Made by a program: the position numbers and the translations under genes
Origin: Labilibaculum sp.
Lineage (GTDB): Bacteria > Bacteroidota > Bacteroidia > Bacteroidales > Marinifilaceae
Assembly (NCBI RefSeq): GCF_963664555.1
Contig: NZ_OY761461.1
Span: forward strand, 3,699,769 to 3,763,768
DNA length: 64,000 nt
Direction of reading: 5' to 3'
Part shown: in pieces, positions 27,203 to 35,376 of the stretch
Numbering within the stretch: the first letter of the stretch is position 1
How the letters are laid out: each line of letters starts with the position of its first letter
Notes under the pieces: generated by a model
Told to the model about the DNA's origin: nothing
The model's input: the letters and a program-made list of their open reading frames with translations, nothing else
Database searches by the model: none

Positions 27203-28513
27203 TCATTTAGCCAATTCCAAATTTTCATTCAAAGGCGTCAACTTTGGCAGCATCAGATGAATAATTAAAAGAATAACCAAATACAGCATTCCTGCCACTA
27301 AAAACATCCAAAAATAAAACGCATTGCCCGTTGCATCCAAACCTTGCCCAAGAGCAAAATCGACCAACATACCCGAAAGAGCACCTACCATTCCACCAAT
27401 ACCAACTACCGAGGCAATTGCCTTTTTAGGCATTACATCTGAAACAAGAGTAAATAAATTTGCTGACCAGGCCTGGTGTCCTCCTGAAGCCAAAGCGATC
27501 AAGGCAACAGCAATCCACACATTATCAGTTAAAGCGGCAAAAGATACCGGTGCAATACACAGCGCACAAATTAGTAAGGAAATTTTACGTGCGGCATTTA
27601 ATGTCCAACCACGATTAATAAAAATCTTTGAAAGATACCCGCCCCCAATGCTGCCAAAATCGGCAACAATATAAATAACAACCAATGCTCCTCCAAGTTC
27701 TTTAATGCTGTCTAAACCAAACTTTTGTTTGAAGAAAATCCCGCTCCAGAACATAAAGAAGAACCAAACGGCATCGGTAATTTTACCAATAGCAAATGCC
27801 CAGGTCTGTTTTAAAGGTAAAACCCTGGACCAAGATAACTTTTCTGCTTCTTTTGGCTGATTACTATCCTCAGGCTTACAATCATGTAAAATATATGCCA
27901 ACTCTTCCTTTGAAACCTTAGGATGCTCCTCTGGTCGTTTGTAAATTTTAAGCCATAAAACAACCCAAATCGCACTAAATGCTCCTGTAACAAGAAATGC
28001 AAACTGCCAATTATCACCATTTGCAGCAACAACCAATGGAATAATAGCTGGTGCCAATACTGCTCCAACATTCGATCCTGCATTAAAGATACCGGTAGCA
28101 AAGGCTCTGTCTTTTTTAGGAAACCATTCTGCTACTGTTTTTACCGCTGCAGGAAAGTTACCAGCCTCACCAATTCCAAGACCAAATCGTGCACTAATAA
28201 ATCCGACCAATGCAAAAGCAGGACGAACTGCAGCATGTAATGCTCCAAAAATACTCCAGATAGCAATAGACAAAGTATACCCTATTCTAGTTCCAAACCG
28301 GTCAATTAAGCCTCCCATACTTATCATGCCAATTGCATAAGCAGCCTTAAAAGCCATATTAATATAACCGTAATCTGTATTTGTCCAACTAAACCGTTCC
28401 ATTAAGGTTGGTCCTAATACTCCCATAATACTACGATCCATGTAATTAATCGTAGTGGCAAAAAAGAGCATTGCCAGAATTCTATACCGATAGCTTCCTG
28501 CTGGTTTTTCCAT
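27203..28513 (-). CDS. MFS transporter, hexuronate (ExuT-like) family
   Basis: The 436-residue protein has about 12 membrane helices in the major-facilitator pattern. It contains NYMDRSIMGVLGPTL in helix 1 and the loop motif GGLIDRFGTRIGY. The family stretch ARFGLGIGEAGNFPAAVKTVAEWFPKKDRAFATGIFNAGSNVG is typical of the anion:cation symporter group that includes ExuT. It probably brings hexuronates or their unsaturated derivatives across the inner membrane by proton symport. It is the last gene of the operon with kduI, kduD and the DUF4861 gene, and its intrinsic terminator follows. The exact sugar acid is inferred from context. Confidence 0.9.
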   Translation of the reverse strand: MEKPAGSYRYRILAMLFFATTINYMDRSIMGVLGPTLMERFSWTNTDYGYINMAFKAAYAIGMISMGGLIDRFGTRIGYTLSIAIWSIFGALHAAVRPAFALVGFISARFGLGIGEAGNFPAAVKTVAEWFPKKDRAFATGIFNAGSNVGAVLAPAIIPLVVAANGDNWQFAFLVTGAFSAIWVVLWLKIYKRPEEHPKVSKEELAYILHDCKPEDSNQPKEAEKLSWSRVLPLKQTWAFAIGKITDAVWFFFMFWSGIFFKQKFGLDSIKELGGALVVIYIVADFGSIGGGYLSKIFINRGWTLNAARKISLLICALCIAPVSFAALTDNVWIAVALIALASGGHQAWSANLFTLVSDVMPKKAIASVVGIGGMVGALSGMLVDFALGQGLDATGNAFYFWMFLVAGMLYLVILLIIHLMLPKLTPLNENLELAK

Positions 28514-28553
28514 AGTTATTTTACTAATATTAATTCAATACGAAAAGTAATTT

Positions 28554-28640
28554 TCATTTATACTTTAGGCTCTTAATGATATCAAGAACCTTACCTGAAG
28601 CCTCTTGTGCGGGCTGATAATCAGAATGATCCACCCCCAT
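28554..28640 (-). pseudogene. 28-codon frame in line with the DUF4861 gene, possible C-terminal remnant
   Basis: Directly after the TAG that ends the DUF4861 gene (28647-28649), the same frame continues for 30 codons. They include ATG at 28640 and a protein-like sequence (GVDHSDYQPAQEA, then VLDIIKSLKYK) to a TGA at 28554. It may be the last part of a deleted downstream enzyme gene, or an extension cut off by a nonsense mutation. The DUF4861 protein already looks complete at the TAG, which favours a remnant of another gene. I do not recognise the family. Confidence 0.4.
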
Positions 28641-28646
28641 TACAGC

Positions 28647-29915
28647 CTATTTTATTGAAACCATAACCGGAGAACTTAATTCTTCAGCTTGAGTCTTCAT
28701 CAAATCCTCAAAATTTTTCTGTTCTGCCCATTTTATGTTTTCTTGTTCCCATACAGCAAAAAAGTAATGAGTGGCTGTCTGATTATTTTTAATCTTCTGA
28801 GTTACGAAATGTGTTTGCCCCACAGGTTGATTCCAGCGACTCCCCTTTACTATTTCTTCACTCAAAACGGGAGCATCACCTTCGCGTACTTTTTCATCTG
28901 ATTTTAATAAAATTCCCATTCCTAAATAATCTTCATGCATGGATTGAATGTCATGAGTGGCAACAGCTGAAAATTCGCTATTCGCTGAAAATGAGAATGG
29001 CTTGTTGTTCTTTAAATAACTGGTTACAATCCCCACTGCCAATTCTGCTTCATCATCCAATCCTTTCACCAGCACATCACTCTGAAACCAATATTTACCA
29101 GCCCATACACTTATTTTTTCCTGAGCATCCAATTTCACACCATCAACAAGCCAACCTTTCAAATTTAACTCGAAAACGGACCGTACAGGACCACGAGTTA
29201 TCAATTGAAACTCAAAAGAATCCACTGAACCCAAGCGATACAAAGAATCTTTATGGAATAAAGCCAATCCTCCGGCACCCAATGACGGACCAACGTGCAA
29301 TACGTCCATTCCCCAATCAGAAAGTTCGTGATACGACCCACTTTCCTGGGTTCCAATCTTATCCATAATCATTTCAGGAGCCAGTTTTCCGAATAAATCT
29401 TTGGCATTTCTACAATCAAAATAGTTTCGGAATCCCATAATGTCATTTTCCCAACTTACACTCTCTGCCTGATAAATTACAGGCAGCCCCATAAATCCTT
29501 TGGGTGATAAAGCATAATCTGTTCCTTCAAATCCCTCTTCGATTGAACCGACACCCAATCTAACATTCGTGCGCATCTGATATTTCGGCGCTTTTTCCGG
29601 CAACATGAAATTGACTCTTACTTTTTTAACTTCGCCTGCCTCAAAATCACAAACCAAAGCCAGTTCATCCCACTTTCCATCCTGATCAATATCATCAATC
29701 TGGCAAGGTATTGTATTTCCTTCTTCATCGGTAACAACCGGCAATTTAGCCTCTGGTATTTCTCCAACTAATTTCTTTACATCTGCCCTGTTAACAACAA
29801 CAGGTGCATCTTTACGAGCCTGTGCCATTTCATTCTTTAACTCAAGCACAGGAGACGAGCTGCATGCACTTAAAATCACAGCCGTTACAGCGGCAAAAAA
29901 ACAAGATTTTATCAT
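28647..29915 (-). CDS. DUF4861-family lipoprotein
   Basis: The 422-residue product starts at the ATG at 29915 (MIKSCFFAAVTAVILSACSSS), giving a classic lipobox LSAC. Longer in-frame starts up to 29996 add a second hydrophobic stretch and are rejected. The mature part follows DUF4861: VPCQ-like IPCQIDDIDQDGKWDELALVCDF, ISVWAGKYWFQSDV, and the closing YFFAVWEQEN. DUF4861 proteins recur in uronic-acid polysaccharide loci of Bacteroidota. Their reaction is not certain to me, so no function beyond carbohydrate processing in the periplasm is claimed. It lies between kduD (99 bases upstream) and the hexuronate transporter, in one operon. Confidence 0.85.
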   Translation of the reverse strand: MIKSCFFAAVTAVILSACSSSPVLELKNEMAQARKDAPVVVNRADVKKLVGEIPEAKLPVVTDEEGNTIPCQIDDIDQDGKWDELALVCDFEAGEVKKVRVNFMLPEKAPKYQMRTNVRLGVGSIEEGFEGTDYALSPKGFMGLPVIYQAESVSWENDIMGFRNYFDCRNAKDLFGKLAPEMIMDKIGTQESGSYHELSDWGMDVLHVGPSLGAGGLALFHKDSLYRLGSVDSFEFQLITRGPVRSVFELNLKGWLVDGVKLDAQEKISVWAGKYWFQSDVLVKGLDDEAELAVGIVTSYLKNNKPFSFSANSEFSAVATHDIQSMHEDYLGMGILLKSDEKVREGDAPVLSEEIVKGSRWNQPVGQTHFVTQKIKNNQTATHYFFAVWEQENIKWAEQKNFEDLMKTQAEELSSPVMVSIK

Positions 29916-30014
29916 ACTAAGTATTTTATTTTCTGAAACACAAATGTATTTGATGTAATAAAAAAGGAATATAAAGAGTATGAATGCGCTCCTCATCCCT
30001 TCCTTTACAACTTA

Positions 30015-30806
30015 CTATTCTTCATTCGAAGGCTTGCCAATGGTTGCCAAAATACCACCATCAACGTAAACCACATGTCCGTTTACAAAATCGGATGCCT
30101 TTGATGCAAGGAATACTGCTGTACCTCCCAAATCTTCAGGATCTCCCCAACGTGCAGCAGGTGTTCTGCTAATAATGAACTCGTTAAAAGGATGACCGTC
30201 TTCGCGGATGGCGGCTGTTTGTGAGGTTGCAAAATATCCAGGTCCGATTCCATTGGTCTGAATACCATATTTTGCCCACTCGGTAGCCATGTTTTTAGTC
30301 AGCATTTTTAAACCGCCTTTTGCCGATGCATAAGCACAAACGTCGTTGCGTCCCAGCTCACTCATCATCGAACAGATGTTGATGATTTTTCCTTCGCGGC
30401 GTTCAATCATTTTTCGTCCAACATATTTGCCCATGATGAAAGGACCTACCAAATCGATATCAATTACCTTGCGGTAATCTTTCACTTCCATATCCTGCAT
30501 TGGCACCCGCATGATAATACCTGCATTGTTTACCAAAATTCCAATCGGTCCGACTTCTGCCTCTATCTGGTCAACACCCGCAATTACTCCGGCCTCATCT
30601 GTTACATCGAAAATGTAACCTTTACAATCAATGCCTTTTTTTGCGTAATCGGCGATTCCGCGATCCAGATTTTCTTTCGAAATATCATTTACTACAATCT
30701 GAGCGCCTGCTTCGGCCAATGCTGTTGCGATAGCCATTCCAATACCATGAGTAGCTCCGGTTACCAAAGCAACCTTGCCGTCCAACTTAAATAAATCCAA
30801 AATCAT
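30015..30806 (-). CDS. kduD: SDR-family 2-keto-3-deoxygluconate dehydrogenase (KduD-like)
   Basis: The 263-residue protein is a classical short-chain dehydrogenase: cofactor motif TGATHGIGMA (17-26), NNAG near 92-95, catalytic Ser in NICSMMSELG, and Tyr-x-x-x-Lys in YASAKGG. The tail (FVNGHVVYVDGGILATIG) is also typical. Its closest functional fit is KduD, which reduces 2,5-diketo-3-deoxygluconate to 2-keto-3-deoxygluconate in the unsaturated-uronate pathway. The call rests mainly on its place 40 bases downstream of kduI in the same operon. A gluconate 5-dehydrogenase is the main alternative, since the two families are close. Confidence 0.88.
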   Translation of the reverse strand: MILDLFKLDGKVALVTGATHGIGMAIATALAEAGAQIVVNDISKENLDRGIADYAKKGIDCKGYIFDVTDEAGVIAGVDQIEAEVGPIGILVNNAGIIMRVPMQDMEVKDYRKVIDIDLVGPFIMGKYVGRKMIERREGKIINICSMMSELGRNDVCAYASAKGGLKMLTKNMATEWAKYGIQTNGIGPGYFATSQTAAIREDGHPFNEFIISRTPAARWGDPEDLGGTAVFLASKASDFVNGHVVYVDGGILATIGKPSNEE

Positions 30807-30846
30807 AACTTATATTTTACAATGATACACAACAAACTAATTCATA

Positions 30847-31689
30847 CTAACGCAATTCATCCGGCTGACAAACATCCATATCACCGTAATTCAGATTTTC
30901 GCCGCCCATTCCCCAAATAAATGTGTAGTTACTTGTTCCTGCTGCCGAGTGAATCGACCAGGTAGGTGAAAAAACAGCTTCTTCATTGGCCATCCAGATG
31001 TGACGGGTTTCTTTCGGATCGCCCATAAAATGACAAATAGCCTGTCCTTTGGGAACTTCAAAATAGAAGTACGCTTCCATTCTTCGGCTGTGTGTATGGG
31101 CAGGCATGGTGTTCCAAACACTTCCGGGATGCAGCTCAGTCATTCCCATTTGCAGCTGATTGGTCTTGATGGTATCCGAAACAATCAATTTGCGCAATGT
31201 TCTGCGGTTTGAATTTTCAGGCTCACCCAACTCAACAACAATAGCATCTTCGTGTCCGATTTTTACATTTGGAAAAACCTCGTGGGCAGGAGCCGAGTTT
31301 AAATAAAAATGGGCAGGTGAAGCAGCATCCGCACTGGCAAAAACGATTTCCTTATTGCCTTTTCCAACATAAAGGGCCTCTTTGTAGTCCAGCTCATAAA
31401 CTGCACCGTCAACACTTACGCTGCCTTTTCCGCCAACATTCACAACACCCAATTCTCTTCTCTCCAAAAAATAGTCCGCTTTTAATGGATCGATTGCTTC
31501 CAATGTCAATGCTTCTTTTACCGGAACGGCTCCGCCTACAATAATCCTGTCGTACTGAGAGTAGGTCAGATGAATGCTTCCTTCTTCCATTAAATTCTGA
31601 ACCAAATACTCATCCCGTAATCGGGTTGTATCGTAACTCTTTGCATCTGCAGGATGTGTTGCATATCTTTCTTCGTATTTCAATCCCAT
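30847..31689 (-). CDS. kduI: 5-keto-4-deoxyuronate isomerase
   Basis: The 280-residue protein has the length and sequence of KduI: N-terminal YEERYATHPADAKSYDTTRLRDEYLV, GGKGSV, and the metal-binding cupin segment NTMPAHTHSRRMEAYFYFEVP near 195-215, with the conserved His-x-His and Glu. KPGDV-like contexts (MGDPKETRHIWMANEEAVFSPTWSIHSAAGT) complete the site. It converts 5-keto-4-deoxyuronate, released by the GH88 enzyme, to 2,5-diketo-3-deoxygluconate, which KduD then reduces. It is the first gene of its operon and is divergent from the LacI-family regulator at 32016. The shared 326-base region holds a candidate operator. Confidence 0.96.
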   Translation of the reverse strand: MGLKYEERYATHPADAKSYDTTRLRDEYLVQNLMEEGSIHLTYSQYDRIIVGGAVPVKEALTLEAIDPLKADYFLERRELGVVNVGGKGSVSVDGAVYELDYKEALYVGKGNKEIVFASADAASPAHFYLNSAPAHEVFPNVKIGHEDAIVVELGEPENSNRRTLRKLIVSDTIKTNQLQMGMTELHPGSVWNTMPAHTHSRRMEAYFYFEVPKGQAICHFMGDPKETRHIWMANEEAVFSPTWSIHSAAGTSNYTFIWGMGGENLNYGDMDVCQPDELR

Positions 31690-31782
31690 GATATCTGTGT
31701 TTATAAATTTTATTTCTTCAGTTTTGACAACTTAAATTCTCAAGTATTTTTCAACTTGTTCGTTACAAAGAAATAAAATGTT

Positions 31783-31801
31783 ATCGATCTGCGCAATCGA
31801 T
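31783..31801. promoter_or_regulatory. Dyad candidate operator between kduI and the LacI-family gene
   Basis: Two ATCGAT arms flank a centre containing TGCGCA, which gives a 19-bp dyad (ATCGAT-n7-ATCGAT). It lies 94 bases upstream of kduI, in the 326-base divergent region shared with the LacI-family regulator at 32016. LacI-type proteins bind such dyads, so it is a candidate site. A CATCTTTG box close to the -7 consensus sits at 31979-31986 ahead of the regulator gene. Nothing else is seen in the region. Confidence 0.45.
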
Positions 31802-32015
31802 TGTCCGTTTTTTTATTTTCCACAAGCATAAACCGCATCAAAAATAGAAAGTAAAACTACATACAGCACTACTAAACAGAAGCTTTTGCACCTAAAACAT
31901 AAAAACACTAAACGATATATTAATGCAACTAAACATCCTTTATTGCACTTTTCCGCATTCATTTATAAAAATAATATGCATCTTTGTAATGGATTAACTA
32001 CTGCACAACATTACG

Positions 32016-33038
32016 ATGAAAAAAGAGAGTAACATTACCATTCACGACATAGCCAAAGCATTAAACATCTCAGGATCTACAGTCTCCAGAGCTTTAAACG
32101 ACAATTCGAGAATTAGTGACAAAACAAAAAAAGCTGTTCGCAGCATGGCTAAAAAGCTAGGTTACCAGCCAAATGCCTTAGCCTCTAACCTGCGCACAAG
32201 TTGCACAAATACCATTGGTGTCATTATTCCAAGAATAAGCCGGTACTTCTTTTCTTCGGCAATTACAGGTATCGAGGAACTGGCCAGAACAAAAGGTTAT
32301 AATGTTATCATCTGTCAATCAAACGATCAGGAAGCAAGAGAGTCCGACTGTGTTCAAACACTATTTGCCAGTCGTGTTGACGGAGTTATTTCATCGATAG
32401 CGATCAATACTAAAAACTACGACCATTATAAAACCTTCACCAACAGAGGTATTCCGCTGGTATTTTTCGATAGGGTTTGTGACGAATTGGAAACAAGCCA
32501 GGTAGTCGTTGATGATTTTAAAGGTGGTTTTTTAGCTGCCGAACATCTTATTTCGAAAGGATGCAAACGAATTGCACACATCAGCGGACCGCAGCATTTA
32601 AACATTTACATTAACCGTTTGCAAGGCTATTTAAAAGCTCTCCGCAAACACAGTATCAAAATCGAAGAGGAACTTATCATTGAAAGCCCGTTAACCAGAG
32701 AGGACGGAATGGCATGTGCAAAAAAACTATTGGAATCACCCAATCCTCCTGATGCTATATTTGCGGCCAACGATACTTCTGCTCTAAGTATCATTCTTTA
32801 TGCGAAAGAAAACGGCATTCGAATTCCAGAAGACCTGGCAATTGTCGGATTCAGCAATGAACCATTCTCTGAATACCTAAACCCATCGCTCACAACAATA
32901 GAGCAATCTGGTTTTGATGTTGGCACAAAAGCAACCGAACTTTTACTTGATATCATCACCAACAAAACCGGAAATTATCAGGAAACAATTGTATTGCCTG
33001 TAAAACTGATTGAGAGAGAATCGAGTAACAGAATATAG
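32016..33038 (+). CDS. LacI-family transcriptional regulator
   Basis: The 340-residue protein has the LacI helix-turn-helix at the N-terminus (ITIHDIAKALNISGSTVSRALN, hinge region ending GYQPNALASNLRT). A periplasmic-binding-protein-like effector domain follows (TIGVIIPRISRYFFSSAITGIEELARTKGYNVIICQSND, VVVDDFKGGFLAAEHLISKG, DAIFAANDTSALSIILYAKE). It is the only long plus-strand gene in this region and faces away from the kduI operon, so it probably regulates that operon in response to a pathway intermediate. The candidate operator is at 31783-31801. The effector cannot be deduced from sequence. Confidence 0.93.
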   Translation: MKKESNITIHDIAKALNISGSTVSRALNDNSRISDKTKKAVRSMAKKLGYQPNALASNLRTSCTNTIGVIIPRISRYFFSSAITGIEELARTKGYNVIICQSNDQEARESDCVQTLFASRVDGVISSIAINTKNYDHYKTFTNRGIPLVFFDRVCDELETSQVVVDDFKGGFLAAEHLISKGCKRIAHISGPQHLNIYINRLQGYLKALRKHSIKIEEELIIESPLTREDGMACAKKLLESPNPPDAIFAANDTSALSIILYAKENGIRIPEDLAIVGFSNEPFSEYLNPSLTTIEQSGFDVGTKATELLLDIITNKTGNYQETIVLPVKLIERESSNRI

Positions 33039-33120
33039 ATAAACAGGCATGCTTTTAAATAAGAGACTCTAACCTAAAGTATGGGATACGACTACAAACA
33101 CTGGAACCTACAAAAAAGTT

Positions 33121-33300
33121 TTATCCCAACTCTTTAATCTTCTCTTCATATCGCATACACTCTTTCTTAGCATCTGCAAAATTACCATTGAGTTTATCAC
33201 ATGAATCATTGGCAGCTTTCCAGCTATTCTTAGGGTAATCATGCATGCATTCATAATTAAATAACACTTTTTCTTTTTCAGACAATTGCTTAGTGAGATG
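33121..33300 (-). pseudogene. 59-codon gene fragment without a start codon
   Basis: On the minus strand a frame runs from a TAG at 33301-33303 to a TAA at 33121. Its sequence is clearly protein-like (LSEKEKVLFNYECMHDYP, SWKAANDSCDKLNGNF, CMRYEEKIKELG) with regularly placed cysteines and a helical end. No ATG lies before the start of the similarity-like region; a TTG at about 33285 is the only candidate. It looks like the 3' part of a decayed gene. I do not recognise the family. Confidence 0.5.
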
Positions 33301-33303
33301 CTA

Positions 33304-33647
33304 ACGTGTCCGTTTTTTGTTCGGATTTCCAATATGAGTTCATTTTTGGCTTTTTCCATCGGACATTTGGAGTTCTACCGAAAAAAAAAGTCCGGAAATT
33401 AGAAAGTGCAGGGACATATTCATTTGTCGCATCTAATCTCTATCTTCGCAGGCCTGATTTTGTTACAGAATTCCGGGAATCCGCAATCGCATTCTACCAA
33501 AGTATTTTAAATAATGGTATAACCTGACGGACAAATATCCGTAATTGCACTTGTTCCTATCCGAAACAAAAGGATCAATTCTATAATTGGCAAAAAGAAT
33601 GAGACTTATTGCCAATTGTAAATCAACATACTAAGACATATTGACAA
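33304..33647. other. Intergenic stretch without a recognisable gene
   Basis: Between the gene fragment and the methyltransferase no convincing coding sequence is seen on either strand. The plus strand has a 73-codon open frame at 33306-33527 but its composition is unconvincing. A repeated ATTGCCAATT-type sequence occurs near 33580-33620 just ahead of the methyltransferase start. Confidence 0.5.
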
Positions 33648-34730
33648 ATGAATTTTGAGGAGAAAAAATATAAGATTAAAAGATATGATTTATCCGAAGA
33701 TAAATCATTAAAGGCCTGGAGTGCAGCAGACGAATATCTTTTGCAAGCGTTTACTGATTTGGAAAAAAAACCAAATAATTTGGGTATTTATGGTGACAGA
33801 TTTGGTTTTTTGAGTTGCTATTTACATTCATTTACCCCTACAATTGTATTTACTCAAAAAAGCCAGCAAAAAGCCATTGATGCCAATTTGAAAGCACACA
33901 ATGCTCCGATGCTTCATTTTTCAGATCCGCTTTCCCCTATTGAAAACAAACTGGATTTCGCTCTGGTAAATGTGCCTAAATCTTTAGAGCTTTTTCAGCT
34001 TTTTCTTGAACAGATTGCAGGCAATTCGAGTGAAGATATTACCGTAATCTGTGCATTCATGACCCGCCATTTTAGTCCTAAATTATTACAAATAGCACAG
34101 GAATATTTCGATGTAACGGAACAAAGCAGAGCGGTAAAAAAAGCACGTCTATTAGTGCTTACTAAAAAGAAAAGCATCATTAAAAAAGAGCTCATCACCT
34201 CACTAAATTACAACAACCAAGACTACAAACAGTATTGGGGAGTGTTTTCGGCACAACATATTGATTATGCCACACAGTTTTTTTTGGAACATCTTGAAAT
34301 AGATGATAATGATCAATGTATTTTGGATTTAGCCTCTGGAAATGGAATTATTGGCAATGAAATATTCAAAGAATTGCCTGATGCTGAAATCCATTTAATG
34401 GATGATTCTTACCTGGCTGTTGCTTCAGCAAAATTAAATATTCAAGGAGAAAATATACATCATCATTTTAATAATGAGCTAACCATTTTTGATGATAACA
34501 CCTTTGATTTAATCGTAACAAATCCACCCTTTCATTTCGAATTTGAGATAAACATCCAAATTCCCCTTCATCTCTTTAAAGGATGTTTCCGCTGTCTGAA
34601 AAAAGGTGGAAACCTTCAGATTGTCGCGAATAAACATTTAAATTACAAAGTACATTTGGAGCCTTTGTTCTCTTCGGTTCAGGTTATAGCAGAAGACAAT
34701 AAATTTATTGTCTATAAATGCATTAAGTAA
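33648..34730 (+). CDS. Class I methyltransferase of the RsmC/RlmG type
   Basis: The 360-residue protein has the duplicated architecture of RsmC/RlmG rRNA guanine-N2 methyltransferases. The degenerate N-terminal half (about 1-180) lacks a clear SAM motif. The catalytic C-terminal half has the SAM motif ILDLASGNGIIGNEIFK near 225-240, an acidic LMDDSYLAV, and the target-base motif IVTNPPFHFEF near 287-297. Members methylate a guanine in 16S or 23S rRNA; which one cannot be decided here. It ends about 110 bases before a shared terminator and converges with the metal-efflux operon. Confidence 0.85.
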   Translation: MNFEEKKYKIKRYDLSEDKSLKAWSAADEYLLQAFTDLEKKPNNLGIYGDRFGFLSCYLHSFTPTIVFTQKSQQKAIDANLKAHNAPMLHFSDPLSPIENKLDFALVNVPKSLELFQLFLEQIAGNSSEDITVICAFMTRHFSPKLLQIAQEYFDVTEQSRAVKKARLLVLTKKKSIIKKELITSLNYNNQDYKQYWGVFSAQHIDYATQFFLEHLEIDDNDQCILDLASGNGIIGNEIFKELPDAEIHLMDDSYLAVASAKLNIQGENIHHHFNNELTIFDDNTFDLIVTNPPFHFEFEINIQIPLHLFKGCFRCLKKGGNLQIVANKHLNYKVHLEPLFSSVQVIAEDNKFIVYKCIK

Positions 34731-34837
34731 TTATACCTAAGAAGCACAACAATAGATTCTTAGGTTTGAGATGTGGGATATCAGACTGATTTACAATACA
34801 TTTATTTTCTAAGCTTCTTACTCCACCAACAAAATAA

Positions 34838-34863
34838 AAGCCCGACCAATACAAGCCGGGCTT
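34838..34863. terminator. Bidirectional terminator between the methyltransferase and the efflux operon
   Basis: AAGCCCG (34838-34844) pairs with CGGGCTT (34857-34863). The plus side is followed by CCTTTTTTC and the minus side by TTTTATTTTG. It sits between convergent genes ending at 34730 and 34930. Confidence 0.75.
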
Positions 34864-34929
34864 CCTTTTTTCATCCTGAAAGGAAAATTTACGGGTTACA
34901 CTTCAATAAAACCAAACCCATTTGTTCCA

Positions 34930-35301
34930 TTAATGCTGATGATGTCCTTCGTCACTTTTCATCTCAGCATTCGTCCGATCGTATTTACAACATCCCGGCA
35001 ATTTATTGTAAATCTCATCTTTAGCCTTATGCATTTCCGTATCATGACCTGCATTGGCAATGCCCATATGTATTTTGTGAATGTCTGTTTTGGTTGTATC
35101 AAAAGCAACCTCAATTATTTTCGTTTCCTTGTTCCAATCTGCCAGTGTTACACCATCCACCGCTAAAGCCGCTTTTTCGATTCGGTTTTCGCACATTCCA
35201 CAATTACCAAATACCTTAAATTTTTTACTTGTTTGCTGAGCAGATAAACTAAGCCCACTCACTAAAAACAATCCGATTAATCCTATTAGTTTTAATTTCA
35301 T
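34930..35301 (-). CDS. Secreted heavy-metal-associated (HMA) domain protein
   Basis: The 123-residue protein has a signal peptide (MKLKLIGLIGLFLVSGLSLSA) and one ferredoxin-like HMA domain with the metal-binding pair in FGNCGMCENRIEKA (C-x-x-C). The C-terminal tail is rich in Cys and His (LPGCCKYD, GHHQH). It probably binds copper or silver in the periplasm and delivers it to the CusABC-type pump encoded directly upstream. It is the last gene of the operon, 75 bases after cusB, and is followed by a terminator at 34838. Confidence 0.87.
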   Translation of the reverse strand: MKLKLIGLIGLFLVSGLSLSAQQTSKKFKVFGNCGMCENRIEKAALAVDGVTLADWNKETKIIEVAFDTTKTDIHKIHMGIANAGHDTEMHKAKDEIYNKLPGCCKYDRTNAEMKSDEGHHQH

Positions 35302-35376
35302 AATATTTACTTTTTTTATTAACTATTTGTTTAAACTGCATTATTAAAAAGAGATATTCCTCTCCTCTTAAAAAAA

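Noticed and set aside
33306..33527. 73-codon plus-strand frame
   Set aside because: It overlaps the upstream part of a gene fragment on the other strand, has no ribosome-binding site and has low-complexity composition.
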